Positions 26,403 to 35,696 of a DNA stretch of 58,016 nucleotides are shown here, piece by piece. The position numbers and the translations under genes were made by a program. The DNA is taken from contig JAESQX010000117.1 of the NCBI GenBank assembly GCA_016764875.1, forward strand, positions 1-58,016. Reading direction: 5' to 3'. How positions within the stretch are numbered: the stretch's first letter is position 1; the number at the start of each line of letters is the position of its first letter. The notes under the pieces are model-generated. The model had not been told where the DNA came from, did not search any database, and saw only the letters and a list, made by a program, of their open reading frames with translations. This stretch comes from Gammaproteobacteria bacterium. GTDB lineage: Bacteria > Pseudomonadota > Gammaproteobacteria > Pseudomonadales > Pseudohongiellaceae.

Positions 26403-28310
26403 CTAAATTATACCCTCTTCGCGCATTAACCTGGTCACCTGTTGCAAGCATTCGTCAATACTCAATTGAGATGTATCCAGGGCCAGGTTTGTAAATTCCG
26501 GTTCGTCATAGGGAAAAGACAGTCCTGGTATATCACCGGATTCACTTTCTTCAGCGGCGGCGTATAGTCCGCTGGGATCTCGTTGAATGCACACATCCAT
26601 TGGGGGGTTGAGGTAGATAATCAGGACGTTGTCCTTTCCGATCACACTGAGGGCGTGTTCACGGGAGTCCTTGTTGGGGGCAACAAAGGATGCGCAGCAT
26701 ATTAAACCGGAATCATTCAGAAACTTGGCTACATTGGCACTGCGACGTAAATTTTCGGCGCGGCCTTCCGCATCATGGGGCAAGCCTTTACTGATGCCGA
26801 GCCTCATGGTTTTGCCATCAAGTACTGTGCTGACTCGGCCCATATCAAACAGCTTTCTTTCCAGGCCATTGGCCAGGGTAGACTTCCCTGAACCGGAAAC
26901 GCCGATAAACATGATAGTGGCGGGACGTTGCCCGTATCGAGCGGCTAGCTCTTCCTTGGTTACATGAGCAAAACGGCTATGTCTTTCCGTAGACGGCTCA
27001 CGGGGGATATCCTCGCATTTAATCATGCCTGCGCCGACTGTTACATTTGTCAGGCGGTCAATAATGATGAAGCTGCCGGTGCCTCGATTTATATTGTAAC
27101 TGTCAAAGCAGACAACCTGATCCAGGGTCACCTGGCAAAGACCGATTTCATTTAATTCAAGCCCTGGCGCGGGGTGTTGCTCCATGGTGTTTACGTCGAC
27201 GCGATTTCTTATGGTGCTTACACGGCCACTTACCACTTTCGTATTGAGTTTGAAATCATAGAGTTTTCCAGGCAGTAAAGGCTGCTCGATCATCCACACT
27301 ATGGTGGCGTCGAAATTATCCCTCATGGTGGGCAAATTATCTGAATGGGCAATGATATCGCCGCGGCTGACATCAATCTCGTCTTCCAGGGTCAGCGTGA
27401 TTGCCATGCCTGCATGGGCCAGTTCCAACTCTTCATCGTAGGTAACGATTGACTTTATACGGCTGGATTTGCCAGAGGGAAGAGCGGTAACTTCATCACC
27501 TTTTCGTACCACGCCTGAGGCGAGGGTGCCACAGAATCCACGAAAGTTCAGGTTGGGACGATTTACATATTGCACAGGATAGCGAAGGTCCTTGAAATTC
27601 TTATCTGCCGCAATCTCAATATTTTCCAGGATAAACATGAGAGGGTCGCCTTCATACCAGGGCATAGCTTCGCTTTTGTTTACCACGTTATCGCCCTTCA
27701 GGGCAGACATGGGTAAAAATTGAATATCAGGGATTTCCAGCTTGTTCGCAAATACAAGGTAGTCTTGTCTGATTGTTTTGAAAACTTCTTCAGAGTAGTC
27801 CATCAGATCCATCTTGTTGATGGCAACAATCACATGTTTGATGCCCAGTAACGAAGCGATATAACTGTGCCGCTTGGTTTGAGTTTGCACACCGTTTCTG
27901 GCGTCAATGAGAATTATTGCCAGGTCACAGGTAGAGGCTCCTGTCGCCATATTACGAGTGTATTGTTCATGCCCAGGAGTGTCCGCAATGATAAATTTAC
28001 GTTTGGCGGTTGAAAAATAGCGGTAGGCGACATCGATAGTAATGCCCTGTTCCCTTTCTGCCTGCAGGCCGTCTACCAGCAATGCTAGATCCAGTTCATT
28101 GCCAAGGGTCCCGGACTTTACGCTGTCAGCTTTGATGGCAGCCAACTGGTCTTCATAAATCATTTTGGAGTCATGAAGCAGCCGACCGATCAGGGTACTC
28201 TTCCCGTCGTCCACACTGCCGCAGGTAATAAGCCGAAGCAGCTCTTTACGTTCGTGTTGTGCTAAATAGGCGTTGATGTCTGTGCTGATAAGTTCGGACT
28301 GATGTGACAT
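26403..28310 (-). CDS. cysNC: Bifunctional sulfate adenylyltransferase subunit 1 / adenylylsulfate kinase
   Basis: The N-terminal part (residues 1-440) is the GTPase CysN, which drives ATP sulfurylase: GSVDDGKST (31-39), DTPGHEQY (110-117), NKMD (165-168). The C-terminal part (about 455-635) is an APS kinase-like CysC domain with P-loop GVSGSGKST (470-478) and the [12 protein letters not shown] segment. The CysC domain is unusual: the substrate motif usually read as DGDNVRHGL is D498-G-K-T-M-R503-L-G-I, followed by [17 protein letters not shown], and the usual FISP is FVAP. Key Asp498 and Arg503 are kept, but the second Asp is Lys500. Together with CysD it makes APS and probably PAPS for sulfate assimilation. 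The product length (635) is normal. Confidence 0.95.
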   Translation of the reverse strand: MSHQSELISTDINAYLAQHERKELLRLITCGSVDDGKSTLIGRLLHDSKMIYEDQLAAIKADSVKSGTLGNELDLALLVDGLQAEREQGITIDVAYRYFSTAKRKFIIADTPGHEQYTRNMATGASTCDLAIILIDARNGVQTQTKRHSYIASLLGIKHVIVAINKMDLMDYSEEVFKTIRQDYLVFANKLEIPDIQFLPMSALKGDNVVNKSEAMPWYEGDPLMFILENIEIAADKNFKDLRYPVQYVNRPNLNFRGFCGTLASGVVRKGDEVTALPSGKSSRIKSIVTYDEELELAHAGMAITLTLEDEIDVSRGDIIAHSDNLPTMRDNFDATIVWMIEQPLLPGKLYDFKLNTKVVSGRVSTIRNRVDVNTMEQHPAPGLELNEIGLCQVTLDQVVCFDSYNINRGTGSFIIIDRLTNVTVGAGMIKCEDIPREPSTERHSRFAHVTKEELAARYGQRPATIMFIGVSGSGKSTLANGLERKLFDMGRVSTVLDGKTMRLGISKGLPHDAEGRAENLRRSANVAKFLNDSGLICCASFVAPNKDSREHALSVIGKDNVLIIYLNPPMDVCIQRDPSGLYAAAEESESGDIPGLSFPYDEPEFTNLALDTSQLSIDECLQQVTRLMREEGII

Positions 28311-28380
28311 GGGGTTACTGGATTTCCTTCATACTGATGTCAGCAACTCTTTATACGGTTACAGACATCCCTGTGATTGA

Positions 28381-29289
28381 CTAAAAATATCCCTTGCGCT
28401 TTTTCTCTTCCATTGACCCGGACGAATCGCTGTCGATCAACCGGCCTTGCCGTTCGGAGCTGGTGGTTAACAACATCTCCTGGATTATCTCAGGCAATGT
28501 TGTGGCGGTAGACTCTACGGCGCCCGTCAGTGGATAACACCCGAGCGTCCGAAATCGAACAGTTTTGATTTCAATCTGTTGATCGTCCTCAATTGGCATG
28601 CGATCGTCATCCACCAGAATGTCTACACCATGGATGTTTACTACAGGCCTGGGTTTGGCAAAATACAGGGGAACAATGTCTATATTGTTTAGGTAGATAT
28701 ACTGCCAGATATCCAGTTCCGTCCAGTTAGATAAAGGAAACACCCGGATGCTTTCACCTTGATTAACCTTGCAGTTGTAGATATTCCATAATTCAGGACG
28801 CTGGTTTTTAGGATCCCAACTATGGTTCTTGTCCCGAAATGAGAAAACCCGCTCTTTGGCCCGGGATTTTTCTTCATCGCGACGGCCACCACCGAATGCA
28901 GCATCAAATTTATATTTGTTCAGGGCCTGTTTAAGTGCCTGGGTTTTCATGACATCTGTATGTTTCTCACTTCCATGAGTAAACGGGCCAATGCCAGCTT
29001 CAACACCTTCGGTGTTTATATGAACAAGCAAATTGAGCCCCAGCTTTTCCATTTGCTGATCCCGGAACTCGATCATTTCCCGGAACTTCCAGGTGGTATC
29101 AACGTGCAGAAGAGGGAAAGGAAGTTTGCCCGGATAAAATGCTTTTAGTGCCAGGTGTAACATGACGGAAGAGTCTTTGCCGACGGAGTAAAGCATAACC
29201 GGCTTATCAAATTCGGCCGCGACTTCCCGCATGATATGAATGCTTTCAGCCTCAAGTTGCTTGAGGTGAGTTAGATTATACTCTGCCAT
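28381..29289 (-). CDS. cysD: Sulfate adenylyltransferase subunit 2
   Basis: The catalytic subunit of ATP sulfurylase (ATP + sulfate to APS + PPi). The PP-loop signature [13 protein letters not shown] is at about residues 35-47; [22 protein letters not shown] (split as [16 protein letters not shown]) and [10 protein letters not shown] are the conserved PAPS-reductase-like segments. The 302-residue length is normal. cysNC follows 70 bases downstream; the pair is one operon. The PPi it produces is a potential substrate of the HppA pump (inference). Confidence 0.98.
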   Translation of the reverse strand: MAEYNLTHLKQLEAESIHIMREVAAEFDKPVMLYSVGKDSSVMLHLALKAFYPGKLPFPLLHVDTTWKFREMIEFRDQQMEKLGLNLLVHINTEGVEAGIGPFTHGSEKHTDVMKTQALKQALNKYKFDAAFGGGRRDEEKSRAKERVFSFRDKNHSWDPKNQRPELWNIYNCKVNQGESIRVFPLSNWTELDIWQYIYLNNIDIVPLYFAKPRPVVNIHGVDILVDDDRMPIEDDQQIEIKTVRFRTLGCYPLTGAVESTATTLPEIIQEMLLTTSSERQGRLIDSDSSGSMEEKKRKGYF

Positions 29290-29364
29290 GATAAGACTTT
29301 TTTATCCAAGTTTTTGGTGATAGTAAATGGCTGCAGGAAAAGCGTCAAAAGATTCGAGCTCAAG

Positions 29365-29814
29365 TCAGGTGGGAATATCATCACTGTTTCCGGATTTGGA
29401 TTTTTCCAGACCAAAGTCTTCGGCAAGAGCGCCCTTTTGATCAGACTTTTGTTTTGCCGCATAATCCTTTGGTGGGTTAAACCCGGACTCTTCCTCTGTG
29501 TTATCTTCAAATACAGTGCCAGAGCCAGCCGGCAGTAATTTGTCCGCCACCTCGCCCGTACATAGATCCTGTGCTCCCAGGGCCAGGTGCTGATAAACAT
29601 CCTTGTAGCTTTCGGTCATCTGCTGAACCAGCTCTGCTGTAGTATTGAAATGGTCGCTTACATCATCCTTGTATTGCTCATGCCTTTGTTCCAGAGATTT
29701 AACCTGGTTTTCCAATTCTTTGATACGTGACGGACTGCCATTCAGTCGACTGGAAAATGCAACTCCTGTTACAACACCAAGTGCCAGGCAACCTATTCCG
29801 ATTAACCATAACAT
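29365..29814 (-). CDS. zapG: Cell-division/envelope protein ZapG (YhcB, DUF1043)
   Basis: A small inner-membrane protein with one N-terminal helix (MLWLIGIGCLALGVVTGVAF) followed by a coiled coil (about residues 30-70, containing LENQVKSLEQRHEQYKDDV and HFNTTAELVQQM) and a disordered C-terminus. The HF.TTAEL..QMT.SYK..Y.HLA pattern is diagnostic for the family. I chose ATG 29814 because the helix follows it directly; an upstream start at 29862 is open. ZapG has been linked to division and envelope synthesis. Neighbours are zapE (divergent) and cysD. Confidence 0.92.
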   Translation of the reverse strand: MLWLIGIGCLALGVVTGVAFSSRLNGSPSRIKELENQVKSLEQRHEQYKDDVSDHFNTTAELVQQMTESYKDVYQHLALGAQDLCTGEVADKLLPAGSGTVFEDNTEEESGFNPPKDYAAKQKSDQKGALAEDFGLEKSKSGNSDDIPT

Positions 29815-29931
29815 AGAATTCTGGACCTTTTGACCGTTACCAGATATGGCCAATCCCAACAATTATAAGGGCTGCGAGTATACCTGTTCCGCCAGCGTTT
29901 CGCCGTAAAAAGTTTTATCTTAGAATAAGCG

Positions 29932-29952
29932 ACCCTGGCTTTTCCCCAGGGT
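29932..29952 (+). promoter_or_regulatory. Hairpin in the zapE leader
   Basis: ACCCTGG (29932-29938) and CCAGGGT (29946-29952) form a perfect seven-pair stem with a seven-base loop, 20 bases before the zapE ATG. A second small palindrome, GGTT-GATT-AACC, immediately precedes the start codon. Either may affect translation; there is no T-run for termination. Confidence 0.35.
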
Positions 29953-29971
29953 ATAAAAGGGTTGATTAACC

Positions 29972-31078
29972 ATGACACCAATACAACGATATCAGCAAGA
30001 TGTGGATGCAGGGCTATTATTCCCCGACCCGGCGCAAATGGCGGCGTTGCAATATCTCCATCAATTGCACGGTGAACTCGTTGCAAGGAGTCAAACGGCG
30101 CCTCCTGATATCAGGACCAGAATCAAACACTGGTTTAAAAAGCCAGAGCCTGTTTTTTTGCGTGGTGTGTATTTCTGGGGTGGGGTTGGCCGTGGCAAAA
30201 CCTTGTTAATGGATGTCTTTTACGACAGTTTGCCCGGTGAGGATAAACTTCGTACTCACTTCCATCGGTTTATGCAGAGTGTGCACAGGGAGTTGAATTT
30301 ACTTAAGGGCGAGAAGAACCCGTTAAAGTTAGTTGCCGCAAAAATCGCCGCTAATGCGCAAATAATATGTTTCGACGAGTTCTTTGTCTCAGACATTGGT
30401 GATGCCATGATTCTCGCCGGACTTCTGCAGAGTCTGTTTGAGGAAGGTGTTGTCATGGTTGCAACTTCTAATATTGAGCCGGCTAATCTGTACCATAATG
30501 GTTTGCAAAGAGATCGTTTCCTGCCGGCTATTGAATTACTTGAAACGCGTATGGAAGTGGTTGAGATTGCCGGTGGTGTTGATTATAGATTGCGCACCTT
30601 GAGTCAGGCAGAGCTTTATCACTGCCCGCTGGACAAGGCCGCTGAAGCAATGCTGCTTGAGAATTTTAAATGCCTGGCGCCGGACTTTGCTGAAGCCGTA
30701 CACTCTGCAGAGATCGACATCCTTGGCCGCCCCATCCAAAGTTGCTATTACTGCGATGATGTTATCTGGTTTGATTTCGAACAGTTGTGCGCAGGGCCTA
30801 GAAGCTCCTTTGACTACGTGGAAATTTCCAGAATTTACCACGCGTTGTTAATTGGTGGAATTACACAGCTGGATGACAGTCGTGAAGACCAGGTAAGGCG
30901 TTTCATCAGTCTGGTAGATGAGCTCTACGACCATAATGTTAAACTGATAATTTCAGCGGCGGTTCCATTGCCATCCCTATACGTTGGCACGGCACTGGGA
31001 TTTGAGTTCCAGAGGACTCTAAGTCGATTATTGGAAATGCAGTCTCATGATTACTTATCCAGGCCTCATCGGCCATAA
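29972..31078 (+). CDS. zapE: Cell division protein ZapE (AFG1-like ATPase)
   Basis: A 368-residue AAA-like ATPase which binds FtsZ and is needed for division under stress in E. coli. Walker A is GGVGRGKT (residues about 71-78), Walker B is IICFDEFFVSDIGDAMILAGLL (core ICFDEF, about 131-136), and TSNIEPANLYHNGLQRDRFLPAI is the conserved sensor region (TSNIEP, LQRDRFLP). The gene is divergent from zapG and precedes rplM, the same order as in other gammaproteobacteria. Confidence 0.96.
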   Translation: MTPIQRYQQDVDAGLLFPDPAQMAALQYLHQLHGELVARSQTAPPDIRTRIKHWFKKPEPVFLRGVYFWGGVGRGKTLLMDVFYDSLPGEDKLRTHFHRFMQSVHRELNLLKGEKNPLKLVAAKIAANAQIICFDEFFVSDIGDAMILAGLLQSLFEEGVVMVATSNIEPANLYHNGLQRDRFLPAIELLETRMEVVEIAGGVDYRLRTLSQAELYHCPLDKAAEAMLLENFKCLAPDFAEAVHSAEIDILGRPIQSCYYCDDVIWFDFEQLCAGPRSSFDYVEISRIYHALLIGGITQLDDSREDQVRRFISLVDELYDHNVKLIISAAVPLPSLYVGTALGFEFQRTLSRLLEMQSHDYLSRPHRP

Positions 31079-31152
31079 AAGGGGGTTTGCAAGGTATTAT
31101 CTCAAGGTGCCGGAATTCGGGCATTGAGGCCTGAGAAATTGCCCGATTACGC

Positions 31153-31181
31153 TTGAAAATTTGATGGTGCTCCGGTAGTAT
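31153..31181 (+). promoter_or_regulatory. Sigma-70 promoter of rplM-rpsI
   Basis: TTGAAA (31153-31158) and TAGTAT (31176-31181) are separated by exactly 17 bases. The predicted start is about 35 bases before the rplM ATG, and the GC-rich stretch TCGCGC after the -10 fits a stringently controlled ribosomal promoter. Confidence 0.75.
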
Positions 31182-31224
31182 TCGCGCTCCTTATACCCAC
31201 GCCCTAGAGACCAGGCAGAACAGA

Positions 31225-31653
31225 ATGAAGACATATAGTGCAAAACCGGGGCAAGTTGAGCAAAATTGGCTGTTAATTGATGCGGAAGGATTAACATTGG
31301 GCCGCATGGCTACAGCTATCTCGACTCGTTTGAAAGGAAAGCACAAACCCGAATACACCCCTCACGTTGATACCGGTGACTACATCGTTGTAATCAACGC
31401 AGAGAAAGTGCGGGTAACTGGCAATAAGGCAGCAGGCAAGATTTACTATTCTCATTCGGGTTATCCGGGGGGGCTGAAATCACTGCCTTTTGAAAAGCTA
31501 CAGGAAAAATCTCCGGAGAAAATCATAAAGCTGGCTGTTAAGGGAATGTTGCCCCGAACACCATTGGGCCGGGCGATGTTCAAAAAATTGAAGGTATACG
31601 CGGGCACCGATCATCCTCACGGTGCACAACAACCACAACCTATTAATCTTTAA
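31225..31653 (+). CDS. rplM: 50S ribosomal protein L13
   Basis: The 142-residue product matches E. coli L13 in length and sequence: start MKTYSAKPG, central [18 protein letters not shown] (residues about 52-69), and C-terminal [16 protein letters not shown]. It is the first gene of the rplM-rpsI operon, 18 bases before rpsI, behind a good promoter. Confidence 0.99.
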   Translation: MKTYSAKPGQVEQNWLLIDAEGLTLGRMATAISTRLKGKHKPEYTPHVDTGDYIVVINAEKVRVTGNKAAGKIYYSHSGYPGGLKSLPFEKLQEKSPEKIIKLAVKGMLPRTPLGRAMFKKLKVYAGTDHPHGAQQPQPINL

Positions 31654-31671
31654 CGAGGTCTGAGACACGTT

Positions 31672-32064
31672 ATGGCAGCAACCCAATATTACGGTACTGG
31701 TCGACGCAAGACTTCGACCGCCAGGGTCTACCTCACGAGTGGAAGTGGCAACATTACGATTAACAAACGATCTCTGGATGGGTTTTTTGGTCGTGAAGTT
31801 GCTCGAATGATCGTGCGCCAACCGCTGGAACTGGTGGAGATGACCGATAAGTTTGATATAAAAGTTTCAGTTAAAGGTGGCGGTAGTTTCGGGCAGGCGG
31901 GAGCAATACGACACGGTATCACCCGGGCGCTGATGGAGTATGATGAAGAACTGCGACCCACTTTGAGAAAGGCCGGGTTTGTTACCAGAGATTCCAGGGC
32001 TGTAGAGCGAAAGAAGGTGGGGTTGCGGAAAGCACGCAAGAAGCCTCAATTTTCCAAGCGTTAA
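31672..32064 (+). CDS. rpsI: 30S ribosomal protein S9
   Basis: The 130-residue product has the standard start ([16 protein letters not shown]) and the basic C-terminal tail [17 protein letters not shown], which reaches the P-site tRNA in the ribosome. A terminator follows 30 bases after the stop. Confidence 0.99.
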   Translation: MAATQYYGTGRRKTSTARVYLTSGSGNITINKRSLDGFFGREVARMIVRQPLELVEMTDKFDIKVSVKGGGSFGQAGAIRHGITRALMEYDEELRPTLRKAGFVTRDSRAVERKKVGLRKARKKPQFSKR

Positions 32065-32094
32065 CTTTTTTATTTTTTCAGTTTACTGGATTTC

Positions 32095-32131
32095 AAGCGC
32101 CGAATTCCTCGCCGGAAGAGGCGCTTTTTTG
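32095..32131 (+). terminator. Intrinsic terminator after rpsI
   Basis: AGCGCC (32096-32101) pairs with GGCGCT (32120-32125). An inner stem TTCC/GGAA tightens the loop, and the hairpin is followed by six T residues. The remaining 230 bases to petA contain TTGACA at 32160-32165 but no matching -10, and no gene. Confidence 0.85.
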
Positions 32132-32363
32132 TGAATAATCAAAGGTCCCTGGATGGAATTTGACAGGAAACAGACCTTACCAGAGTGGCATTTCCTGCTT
32201 GAAAAAAAGTCCAAAATTAACTACCATTCGTCCGGTTTTGCTTACCTGAAATTGAGCAACCAAATAACCAATTCCACACTTGGGCGTTGATCCAGATTGC
32301 GGCAAGTTCTGACAAGGTAAATGCTGCGAATTAGTCTAATAGCTCTGACAGGAGATTTATACG

Positions 32364-32966
32364 GTGACTGACGACAGTATTAATGCTGGCCGCAGGCGAT
32401 TTTTAGTAGGCTCTACCTCTGCTTTGGGGGCAGTAGGTGTGGTTGGCGCGGCAGTTCCCTTTGTGGGCTCATGGAACCCCAGTGCAAAGGCAAGAGCGGC
32501 CGGTGCGCCGGTACGGATAGATATAAGCCGATTGCAAGAAGGAGAAATCCTCGGGCCTATTCCGGCCTGGCGAGGCAAACCCGTATTCATCGTCAAGCGC
32601 ACGGAGGATGCCCTGGGGGCGTTGTCAACAATGACGGACCGGTTGACAGATCCTGCTTCTGAAAAACCAGAGCAGCCCGTGTATGCGCAAAATGAATACC
32701 GTTCCCTACGGCCCGAGATCCTGGTGCTGGTTGGACTATGTCCCCACCTGTTTTGCTCTCCCACACCTCACATTGAATTACGTGCACAACCCTTTGATGC
32801 GGATTGGAATGGCGGCTTCTTTTGCCCCTGCCACGGTTCCCGCTTTGATCTGGCGGGTCGTGTATACAGTGGCTCACCAGCTTCACGTAATATGCTGGTT
32901 CCTCCCCATTCTTATGAAAGCGATGACATCCTGGTGATCGGTATTGACGAGGAGAGCGCAGCATGA
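32364..32966 (+). CDS. petA: Ubiquinol-cytochrome c reductase iron-sulfur (Rieske) subunit
   Basis: The Rieske subunit of the bc1 complex takes one electron from ubiquinol at the Qo site. A Tat-type N-terminus (R10-R-R-F-L-V) precedes the single membrane anchor (about 15-36). The two cluster-binding boxes are C126-P-H128-L-F-C131 and C154-P-C156-H157-G-S. All four ligands (Cys126, His128, Cys154, His157) and the disulphide cysteines (131, 156) are present, but box I is usually CTHLGC: here Thr is Pro and Gly is Phe. The start is GTG 32364 with GGAG nine bases upstream. It overlaps the next gene by four bases. Confidence 0.96.
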   Translation: MTDDSINAGRRRFLVGSTSALGAVGVVGAAVPFVGSWNPSAKARAAGAPVRIDISRLQEGEILGPIPAWRGKPVFIVKRTEDALGALSTMTDRLTDPASEKPEQPVYAQNEYRSLRPEILVLVGLCPHLFCSPTPHIELRAQPFDADWNGGFFCPCHGSRFDLAGRVYSGSPASRNMLVPPHSYESDDILVIGIDEESAA

Positions 32967-35032
32967 GCGAGACCCAAAATACTATGAATGACACACAGGC
33001 CGAATCTGGCAATACATCACAACCGGGGATGTTGGTCTCAGGGTTGATCGGACTTCGGGACTGGATTGATGTCCGCTTACCGATAGTAACCGCCTACGAA
33101 AAGCACCTTGGCAAGTATTACGCGCCAAAGAATTTTAATTTCTGGTATATGTTCGGCATTCTTTCCATGCTGGTGCTGGCCATGCAGCTGATAACCGGTG
33201 TCTGGTTAACAATGAATTATACGGCCAGCGCTGAAAGCGCTTTCGCTTCCGTTGAATACATCATGCGGGACGTGGAATTTGGCTGGTTACTACGCTATCT
33301 ACACTCCACCGGTGCCTCGGCATTTTTCCTCGTTGTGTATCTGCACATGTTCCGTGGCCTTATGTATGGCTCTTATAAAAAACCCAGAGAATTGCTCTGG
33401 GTATTTGGCATGGCGATATATCTGATCCTGATGATGGAAGGTTTTATGGGTTACGTACTGCCCTGGGGCCAGATGTCTTATTGGGGCGCCAACGTAATCG
33501 TGTCCCTGGTTGGTTCAATTCCGGTTATTGGAGAGGATTTGCTAATCTGGGTAAGAGGCGACTTCCTGATTTCCGGAGCCACTCTGAATCGATTCTTTGC
33601 TTTGCACGTGGTGGCATTGCCTATCGTTCTGATCGCCCTTGTTGTTATGCATATTCTGGCATTGCACGAGGTGGGTTCTAATAACCCGGACGGTGTTGAA
33701 ATAAAGAAGAATAAGGGGCCTGATGGAATACCGTTGGATGGTGTGCCCTTTCATCCTTACTACACTATGTATCATGATCTGGCGGCGGTGGTTATTTTCC
33801 TGTTCGTCTTCTGCTTTATCGTATTTTTCGTACCAGAAATGGGAGGATACTTCCTCGAAGTAGCCAATTTCCAGGAAGCAAATCCGCTGAAGACACCAGA
33901 GCATGTCCCCCCGGTCTGGTATTACACGCCGTTCTACTCAATGCTACGTGCTGTCACCTATCCTTTATTTGGCATAGACGCTAAATTCTGGGGGTTTATA
34001 GTCATGTTTGGTGCTATCGCCATACTTTTCGTGTTGCCGTGGCTGGATAAGAGCCCGGTTAAATCAATACGGTACAAGGGATGGTTCAGTCGAGTCGGGC
34101 TACTCATGTTTGTTGTCAGTTTTCTGATACTTGGGGTGCTGGGTACTCAGTCCATCAGCCCGGGGAAAACGCTGCTGGCGCAGATTATGACGCTGGTTTA
34201 TTTTGCTTACTTTTTTGCTATGCCCTGGTACACGCGAAAGGAAAAGACATACCCTGTACCTGAGCGGGTAACCGGGCGCTGGATCAGTTGGAAGCAGCTT
34301 GCGGTAACACTTTTCCTTTTGGCGGCTCTGGTATTTGTGCCATTAAAAGCTGTTGCATCTGAGGCTGGGAGTATCCCGCTGGAGCATGTGGAAATAAGCG
34401 CGGATGACAAGGATTCACTGCAGCGAGGCTGGAAATACTATATGAACTACTGTGTCGCGTGTCATTCGTTGCAGTATGCACGATACGAGCGCACGGCAGA
34501 TGATCTGGGCATACCTCATGATCTGGCATTAGCTAACCTGGCATTTGGTGGTGAATTGATCGGGGAACTGATTGAGAATTCCATGTCACTGGATCATGCC
34601 AACGCCTGGTTTGGTGCAGCGCCACCGGACCTGACTCTAGCTGGAAGGGTGCATTCTCCTGACTGGTTGTATACCTATTTGAAATCATTTTACAACGATG
34701 ACTCCAGGCCGCTGGGTAGCAATAATACTATTTTTGCAAATGTAGGCATGCCTAACGTATTACACGAACTCCAGGGTGACGTGGTATGTGAATTACATGA
34801 GGGTGAGCACGGGGAAGAATCCTGCGAACTACATCATGTTGAGGGAACTGGTAGCTTGAGCGAACAGGAATTTAATCAAGTGGCCACCGATATCGTTGGT
34901 TTCCTTTACTATATTGGTGAGCCAGTCCGGGAACGTCGTAAGGAAATCGGGGTCTGGGTGCTGGTTTTTCTGGCAGTCCTGTACGGTTTTGTTGCAGTTT
35001 TAGGGCGAGAGTTCCAAAAAGATTATCATTGA
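32963..35032 (+). CDS. petBC: Fused cytochrome b / cytochrome c1 of the bc1 complex
   Basis: One continuous 689-codon frame encodes both subunits. Residues 1-440 are cytochrome b: eight helices, heme ligands His114, His128, His215 and His230, and the Qo motif P317-V-W-Y (the beta/gamma-proteobacterial variant of PEWY). Residues 445-465 form an internal signal-peptide-like helix (QLAVTLFLLAALVFVPLKAVA, cleavage expected after Ala465). Cytochrome c1 follows, with heme c motif C497-V-A-C500-H501, the Met596 ligand in GMPNVLHEL, a His/Glu-rich loop with Cys609 and Cys621, and a C-terminal anchor (about 662-680). In Pseudomonas petB and petC are separate; the layout resembles fbcH of Bradyrhizobium, cleaved after synthesis. 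No stop or internal ribosome site is visible at the junction. Overlaps petA by four bases (ATGA). Confidence 0.96.
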   Translation: MSETQNTMNDTQAESGNTSQPGMLVSGLIGLRDWIDVRLPIVTAYEKHLGKYYAPKNFNFWYMFGILSMLVLAMQLITGVWLTMNYTASAESAFASVEYIMRDVEFGWLLRYLHSTGASAFFLVVYLHMFRGLMYGSYKKPRELLWVFGMAIYLILMMEGFMGYVLPWGQMSYWGANVIVSLVGSIPVIGEDLLIWVRGDFLISGATLNRFFALHVVALPIVLIALVVMHILALHEVGSNNPDGVEIKKNKGPDGIPLDGVPFHPYYTMYHDLAAVVIFLFVFCFIVFFVPEMGGYFLEVANFQEANPLKTPEHVPPVWYYTPFYSMLRAVTYPLFGIDAKFWGFIVMFGAIAILFVLPWLDKSPVKSIRYKGWFSRVGLLMFVVSFLILGVLGTQSISPGKTLLAQIMTLVYFAYFFAMPWYTRKEKTYPVPERVTGRWISWKQLAVTLFLLAALVFVPLKAVASEAGSIPLEHVEISADDKDSLQRGWKYYMNYCVACHSLQYARYERTADDLGIPHDLALANLAFGGELIGELIENSMSLDHANAWFGAAPPDLTLAGRVHSPDWLYTYLKSFYNDDSRPLGSNNTIFANVGMPNVLHELQGDVVCELHEGEHGEESCELHHVEGTGSLSEQEFNQVATDIVGFLYYIGEPVRERRKEIGVWVLVFLAVLYGFVAVLGREFQKDYH

Positions 35033-35036
35033 TAAT
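35022..35036. repeat. 15-base palindrome at the end of petBC
   Basis: ATTATCA-T-TGATAAT is a perfect palindrome covering the petBC stop codon, 28 bases before the sspA start. Its half-sites are in the reverse order of a Fur 7-1-7 box, so Fur binding is not supported. It may be an operator for sspA, and GATAAT could serve as a -10 element. Confidence 0.3.
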
Positions 35037-35063
35037 GAATAAGTCTCAGATTGAGGACAATTT

Positions 35064-35696
35064 ATGGGTGTTGTAGCAAAACGGTCATCTATGACCTTTT
35101 ATTCCGATGGTCGGAGTCATTATAGTCACCGGGTACGCATAGTACTTGCCGAAAAGGGTGTAACCGTCGAGACCATTGATGTCGATCCTGATGATAAACC
35201 GGAAGATCTGGCTACCTTAAATCCCTACAACAGTCTGCCAACCCTGGTTGATCGTGATCTGGTTCTCTATGAACCGAATATCATGATGGAGTACCTGGAT
35301 GAGCGATTTCCACATCCACCACTATTCCCGGTTTACCCTGTGGCCAGGGCTCAAAGTCGATTGTGGATATATAGAATAGAACGTGACTGGTGCAACCTGG
35401 TTGATATTCTGATGGCAAATAAAGGCACCGCCACAACCTTGGACAAGGCGCGCAAGGAACTGCGTGAAAGCCTGGTTTCGATCGCGCCGATTTTTGCAGA
35501 GAAACCATTCTTTATGAGTGATGAATTCACCATTGTTGATTGCTGCGTAGCACCGATTCTCTGGCGTCTCCCAATCATGGGTGTTGAGTTACCTAATAAT
35601 AAAACGGTAAAACCTTTGCTTGAGTATCAGGATCGCTTGTTCGAGCGGGACTCTGTGGTAGCAAGCATGTCCGAGCAGGAACGGGAGATGATCTAG
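35064..35696 (+). CDS. sspA: Stringent starvation protein A
   Basis: A 210-residue RNA-polymerase-associated protein with a glutathione-S-transferase fold: an N-terminal thioredoxin-like domain (MTFYSDGRSHYSHRVRIVLAEKG, core residues about 10-30) and an all-helical C-terminal domain. The NPYNSLPTLVDRDLVLYE segment and DERFPHPPLFPV are family hallmarks (the proline-histidine-rich surface). It lies 31 bases after petBC, as in many gammaproteobacteria. sspB follows, separated by a 206-base gap containing a MITE-like element. Confidence 0.96.
   Translation: MGVVAKRSSMTFYSDGRSHYSHRVRIVLAEKGVTVETIDVDPDDKPEDLATLNPYNSLPTLVDRDLVLYEPNIMMEYLDERFPHPPLFPVYPVARAQSRLWIYRIERDWCNLVDILMANKGTATTLDKARKELRESLVSIAPIFAEKPFFMSDEFTIVDCCVAPILWRLPIMGVELPNNKTVKPLLEYQDRLFERDSVVASMSEQEREMI

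Noticed and set aside
32963-35032. PVWY instead of PEWY in cytochrome b as a defective Qo site
   Set aside because: PVWY is a known lineage variant in beta- and gammaproteobacteria, so it is not evidence of a defect.
35022-35036. Palindrome ATTATCATTGATAAT as a Fur box
   Set aside because: The half-sites are in the opposite order from the Fur 7-1-7 consensus, and sspA is not a usual iron-regulated gene.
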